DNA of 64,000 nt from Lysinibacillus fusiformis. Its GTDB lineage: Bacteria > Bacillota > Bacilli > Bacillales_A > Planococcaceae. Under the pieces are notes generated by a model. The model had not been told where the DNA came from. It worked only from the letters and a program-made list of their open reading frames with translations, and searched no databases. A program made the position numbers and the translations under genes. The stretch is taken from NCBI RefSeq assembly GCF_003049525.1, contig NZ_PYWL01000002.1, positions 620,001 to 684,000 of the forward strand. The letters run 5' to 3'. Position 1 is the first letter of the stretch. Every line of letters begins with the position of its first letter. Below, piece after piece: positions 60,462 to 64,000 of the stretch.

Positions 60462-62237
60462 ATGAATAAAATCCAAAATCAAAAAAATAAACACTATATG
60501 CCAGGTCTTGATGGTCTTAGAGCTATATCAGTTCTTGCAGTCATAGCATATCATTTAAACCTTAAGTGGGCACAAGGAGGTCTCCTTGGGGTAGGGATTT
60601 TTTTTGTTATCTCTGGTTATCTCATTACTGATCAAATTATCAACGAGTGGAAAGGGAAACAAAGATTTAATCTGCTAAATTTCTGGATACGAAGATTTAG
60701 GAGGCTCCTTCCAGCTATGCTATGGATGCTATTCTGTGTAGGAACATGGCTTTTAATATTTGATTTAGATAGATTACTTTCATTAAAGGGTCATTTTGTA
60801 TCAGCTTTATTTTATGTGAATAATTGGTGGTTAATTTTTAACAAAGTTTCTTATTTTGAAAGTTTCGGTCCTCCTTCACCTATTGGACATTTGTGGTCTC
60901 TCTCCATAGAAGAACAATTTTACTTTATTTGGCCACTTTTTCTAGTTATCGGATTAACAATAGTTAAACGAAGAAGCGATCTTATCAAATGGATTTTAAT
61001 AGCTGCAGCTTTATCAGCTATATCAATGGGATGGATTTATGAACCTGGCACTGATCCAAGTAGAGTTTACTATGGTACTGATACTAGAGCATTTGGCTTA
61101 CTTATTGGTGCAACTCTGGCTTTTATTTGGCCAAGTAAACAATTAAAACAAAGAGATCAAGTTCCATATCAAGCACGACTAATTTTAGACGTAATAGGAG
61201 TAGTAAGTTTATTAATAACTCTCATATTAATGGTTTGTACCAACAAATTTAATGAATCACTTTATCCATGGGGATTTGTATTTTTAAGTTTTATTACTGC
61301 AATTTTAGTTGCGGTCCTTGCACATCCTGCAAGCATTATTGGAACAATGTTGGGATGTAAACCTTTACGCTGGATAGGGGTTAGGTCATATAGCTTATAC
61401 TTATGGCATTTTCCAATCATTATTTTATCAAATACAACCAACAAAGAATTTAGTATTACACACATCACAATTCAACTAGTTTTTAGCTTTATTTTGGCAT
61501 CTTTATCTTACAAGTATATAGAGGAACCCTTTAGGCGAAGAAATTCTAAAGAAAATCCACGTAGCAAATGGCGCTTAAGAAGATATTATATGCGTGCGAT
61601 ATACTTGGCAAGCATTCTTTATAGCTTATTTTTTCTTATTATATTTAGAGTGTATATCACCCAAATTGAATCTAAAGCCACGGCTAATGAAGAGGAAATA
61701 CTTTATGTAGAGGAAAAAATTGACACTAAGGAAGAAAAGAATGTTTCAAAAAATTTTGTTTATCAGGATGGGGCTGGGATTACAGTCATAGGGGATTCGG
61801 TTATTGTTGGTGTTGCTCCTTATCTGGAAGAGTTACTTCCGGGAATCTTGATTGATGGAAAAGTTAGTCGTCAAATGAGTCAAGTGGAAGAAATTATCAA
61901 ACAGCTACAAACAGAAGGGAGATTAGGCGAAAAGATTATTATTGAGCTGGGAACAAATGGTCCCTTTAATTCAAATCAATTACGTAATTTACTTTCATCA
62001 CTTCATGATAAGCAAGTTTTTATTGTAAATACACGTGTCCCTAAAGATTGGCAGGATAATGTGAACAAAGTGATTTCAGAGGTTGCTATTGAGTTCCAAA
62101 ACACGACTATTATCGATTGGTATGCAGCTAGTGAAGGAAAAGAAAATTATTTTTATGAGGATGGAGTGCATTTGAAACCAAAAGGTGCAGAATACTATGC
62201 TTCTATAATACTAGAAGCAGTTAAGGAAAATATTTAG
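60462..62237 (+). CDS. OatA-like O-acetyltransferase (acyltransferase-3 plus SGNH domain)
   Basis: The 591-residue protein has an N-terminal acyltransferase-3 domain with about ten membrane helices (residues about 13-390; MPGLDGLRAISVLAVIAYHL, GIFFVISGYLITDQI, LWSLSIEEQFYFIWPL) and an extracytoplasmic SGNH esterase/transferase domain (about 435-590) with block I GDSVIVG, GTNG in block III and DGVHL carrying the Asp/His pair. Such OatA-type enzymes O-acetylate peptidoglycan or wall glycans and confer lysozyme resistance. The start ATG has a weak ribosome site (GTAAGGACTG). First gene of a three-gene cluster. Confidence 0.88.
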   Translation: MNKIQNQKNKHYMPGLDGLRAISVLAVIAYHLNLKWAQGGLLGVGIFFVISGYLITDQIINEWKGKQRFNLLNFWIRRFRRLLPAMLWMLFCVGTWLLIFDLDRLLSLKGHFVSALFYVNNWWLIFNKVSYFESFGPPSPIGHLWSLSIEEQFYFIWPLFLVIGLTIVKRRSDLIKWILIAAALSAISMGWIYEPGTDPSRVYYGTDTRAFGLLIGATLAFIWPSKQLKQRDQVPYQARLILDVIGVVSLLITLILMVCTNKFNESLYPWGFVFLSFITAILVAVLAHPASIIGTMLGCKPLRWIGVRSYSLYLWHFPIIILSNTTNKEFSITHITIQLVFSFILASLSYKYIEEPFRRRNSKENPRSKWRLRRYYMRAIYLASILYSLFFLIIFRVYITQIESKATANEEEILYVEEKIDTKEEKNVSKNFVYQDGAGITVIGDSVIVGVAPYLEELLPGILIDGKVSRQMSQVEEIIKQLQTEGRLGEKIIIELGTNGPFNSNQLRNLLSSLHDKQVFIVNTRVPKDWQDNVNKVISEVAIEFQNTTIIDWYAASEGKENYFYEDGVHLKPKGAEYYASIILEAVKENI

Positions 62238-62279
62238 GAGAGTTTTTAAATTATATTCACATTAAGAGAGGAAAGTATT

Positions 62280-62972
62280 ATGTATAAATTAAAAGAGAAG
62301 AAACAAACAAAAGGTAAAAAGAAACTAATCCTTGTACTAGCACTATTGCTCATTTCCATTGGCATTGTTAGTTATGGTATGAATAAAACCGTTCCGACAA
62401 ATAAATCCATAGAAGAAGTAAAAGCAACTCACATTGAGGAGATTCATGACAAGGTGGAAGTGGAGGGGAAGACGGAAGTTTCAAAAAATGTTAATACTCA
62501 AGATGTGACAGGGGTTACTGTTATTGGGGATTCGGTCATTGTTGGTGTCGCTCCTTATTTAGAAGAGTTACTTCCAGGAATCTTAGTTGATGGAAAAGTT
62601 GGTCGTCAAATGATACAGGGGGAAGAAACTATTAAACAGCTACAAACAGAAGGGAAATTAGGTGGGAAAATTGTTATAGAGCTTGGGACAAATGGCCCCT
62701 TTACTTCAAACCAATTACGTAATTTACTTTCCTTACTTAGCGATAAGCAAATTTACCTTATAAATACACGTGTCCCTAAAGAATGGGAGGAAACTGTAAA
62801 CAATACGATTTCAGAGGTTGCTCCTGAGTTTAAAAACGCAACTATTATTGATTGGTATGCAGCTAGTGAAGGAAAAGAAAATTACTTTTATCAGGATGGA
62901 GTACATTTGAAACCAGAAGGTGCTGAATTCTATGCTTCTTTGATTCTAGAAACAATAAATGAAAATAATTAA
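62280..62972 (+). CDS. Membrane-anchored SGNH-domain protein, chimera of its two neighbours
   Basis: The 230-residue protein has an N-terminal cytosolic KLKEKK segment and one membrane helix (about 16-34), a Glu/Lys-rich linker, and an SGNH domain (about 75-230) with GDSVIVG, ELGTNG and DGVHLK. The domain is about 80-90 percent identical to that of the upstream OatA-like protein, also at DNA level. The anchor (MYKLKEKK ... ILVLALLLISIGIVSYG) instead matches the following LCP protein. It lacks the acyltransferase-3 domain, so it may accept acyl groups from another membrane protein or act as an esterase. RBS AGAGAGGAAAG. Confidence 0.82.
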   Translation: MYKLKEKKQTKGKKKLILVLALLLISIGIVSYGMNKTVPTNKSIEEVKATHIEEIHDKVEVEGKTEVSKNVNTQDVTGVTVIGDSVIVGVAPYLEELLPGILVDGKVGRQMIQGEETIKQLQTEGKLGGKIVIELGTNGPFTSNQLRNLLSLLSDKQIYLINTRVPKEWEETVNNTISEVAPEFKNATIIDWYAASEGKENYFYQDGVHLKPEGAEFYASLILETINENN

Positions 62973-63029
62973 TGATGTATGTTTTCAAAGATTACTTACA
63001 CTAAGTAAATAGTAAGGACAGTGAAGTAT

Positions 63030-63947
63030 ATGTATAAATTAAAAGAGAAGAAAAAATTGAATATCAGAAAGATAATAATACTTGTGCTAACTCTATTTAT
63101 TATTTTTGCTGGTTTTGTTAGTTATGGGATCTATAGAACTGTAGCACAATCAGTTGACCATATTTATAAACCTTTGAATAAAGACAAGGATAATGATAAA
63201 CAACAGCAAAATAAAACTAATATAGAAAATTTAAAACCCCTCTCATTTTTACTACTAGGGGTGGATGAGCGACCAAATGATGTTGGTCGTTCTGATTCTA
63301 TGATAGTAGTTACTGTTAATCCTAAATCAGAAATATCAACAATGGTAAGCATTCCACGTGATACGAGAGTTTATAATCCTATGAAAAATTCTTATAGTAA
63401 AATAAATGCGGCTTATGCTTATGGTGGAGTGGAAGGAACAGTCCAGGCTGTTGAACAATTTTTAAATATTCCTATTGACTATTACATTAAGGTTAATATG
63501 GAAGGTTTTAGGGATATTGTTGATGCGGTTGGTGGAGTGACAGTAAATAATAAATTTGCTTTCACTCTTGAAGATGTGTTTATACCTGAGGGAAAACAAC
63601 AAATAAATGGTCATGTTGCTCTTAAATATGTTCGAATGCGGAAAGAAGATCCTCTTGGAGATTTCGGTAGGCAAACAAGGCAAAGAGAAGTGATAAGTAA
63701 AATTATTGAAAAGGGTACTGAATTTTCTTCATTGGTAAAATATCCGATAATATTAAAAATATTAGAAAAAAATGTACAAACAAACTTAAAACTAGAACAA
63801 CTAATTGATATTCAAAAAGCATATAAATCTGCTGCTCAAATAATAAAGCAAATAGAGATCAAGGGTGAGGGAAAGACAATAGATGGTATTTGGTACTACA
63901 TTGTAAATGATGATACAAGGTTAGAGATTTCAGATGAGTTAATGTAA
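63030..63947 (+). CDS. LytR-CpsA-Psr (LCP) family cell-wall polymer ligase
   Basis: The 305-residue protein has a short cytosolic segment, one membrane helix (about 15-33), a Lys/Asp/Gln-rich linker and the LCP domain (about 68-215): LLLGVDERPNDVGRSDSMIVV, SIPRDTRVYNP, YAYGGVEGTVQAVEQFLNIPIDYY being the core region, and RMRKEDPLGDFGRQTRQREV with catalytic Arg residues. LCP enzymes attach teichoic acids or other wall polymers from undecaprenyl-phosphate to peptidoglycan. ATG at 63030 is chosen by alignment with the upstream gene's identical MYKLKEKK start; a GTG at 63021 is possible. Confidence 0.9.
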   Translation: MYKLKEKKKLNIRKIIILVLTLFIIFAGFVSYGIYRTVAQSVDHIYKPLNKDKDNDKQQQNKTNIENLKPLSFLLLGVDERPNDVGRSDSMIVVTVNPKSEISTMVSIPRDTRVYNPMKNSYSKINAAYAYGGVEGTVQAVEQFLNIPIDYYIKVNMEGFRDIVDAVGGVTVNNKFAFTLEDVFIPEGKQQINGHVALKYVRMRKEDPLGDFGRQTRQREVISKIIEKGTEFSSLVKYPIILKILEKNVQTNLKLEQLIDIQKAYKSAAQIIKQIEIKGEGKTIDGIWYYIVNDDTRLEISDELM

Positions 63948-64000
63948 AATATTTGAAGTGGCATATAAAAACAACGTGTAAATATCTCAACAACTACTTT

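Overview
The window looks like chromosomal DNA of a low-GC, spore-forming member of the Bacillales, most probably Lysinibacillus or a close relative. I base this on the AT-rich composition, strong GGAGG-type ribosome binding sites with frequent TTG/GTG starts, two tiny YjcZ-type sporulation proteins, an SLH-domain surface protein, an M9 collagenase, an oleate hydratase and the yphP-ypiP gene pair. No rRNA, tRNA, CRISPR array, intact insertion sequence or prophage was seen. The genus is inferred from gene content, not from a marker gene.

Layout. 0-9 kb: a YHYH/stalk-domain secreted protein cut by the left edge, a DNA alkylation repair protein, a KGG-repeat stress protein with a sigma-B-like promoter, a small HExxH protein, threonine aldolase, DUF1697 and an SDR enzyme. 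9-15.5 kb: mostly minus strand, with a DMT exporter, an SBF-family symporter, a LysE exporter and a run of very small membrane proteins, including a 39-residue one in a three-gene operon. 16-31 kb: oleate hydratase, GNAT, HAD and DinB proteins, a large collagenase with PKD and two near-identical C-terminal domains, an AraC regulator with an SDR, a lipoprotein, DUF4256 and a cold-shock gene with a structured leader. 31-37 kb: gene-poor stretches, a 73-residue protein with an apparent ATT start, bacilliredoxin with a YpiP methyltransferase, and a diverged orphan AbiEii-type protein. 37.5-41 kb: an MBG/SLH surface protein.

42-50 kb holds two catabolic units. The first is a Crp-like regulator divergent from a nucleoside hydrolase and a ribokinase, enough to turn a nucleoside into base plus ribose 5-phosphate. 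The second is the most interesting locus in the window: an XRE-cupin regulator, class II HMG-CoA reductase, a two-gene TctA-like permease and HMG-CoA lyase. Together these would import mevalonate (or a similar acid) and degrade it to acetoacetate and acetyl-CoA. This operon has its own promoter, with a large inverted repeat at the predicted start of transcription. A TetR-LmrB-like efflux pair and a divergent LysR-EamA pair follow.

55-64 kb is a cell-envelope module: a sensor kinase, response regulator and beta-propeller-like lipoprotein on the minus strand, facing a DUF418/HGSNAT-like membrane acyltransferase, an OatA-like O-acetyltransferase, a free-standing SGNH protein and an LCP ligase on the plus strand. 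The free-standing SGNH protein appears to be a chimera: its membrane anchor matches the next gene (LCP) and its SGNH domain matches the previous gene (OatA-like). Two 11-bp-period direct-repeat sites upstream of the acyltransferase genes resemble OmpR/PhoP-family boxes and may tie the genes to the adjacent two-component system.
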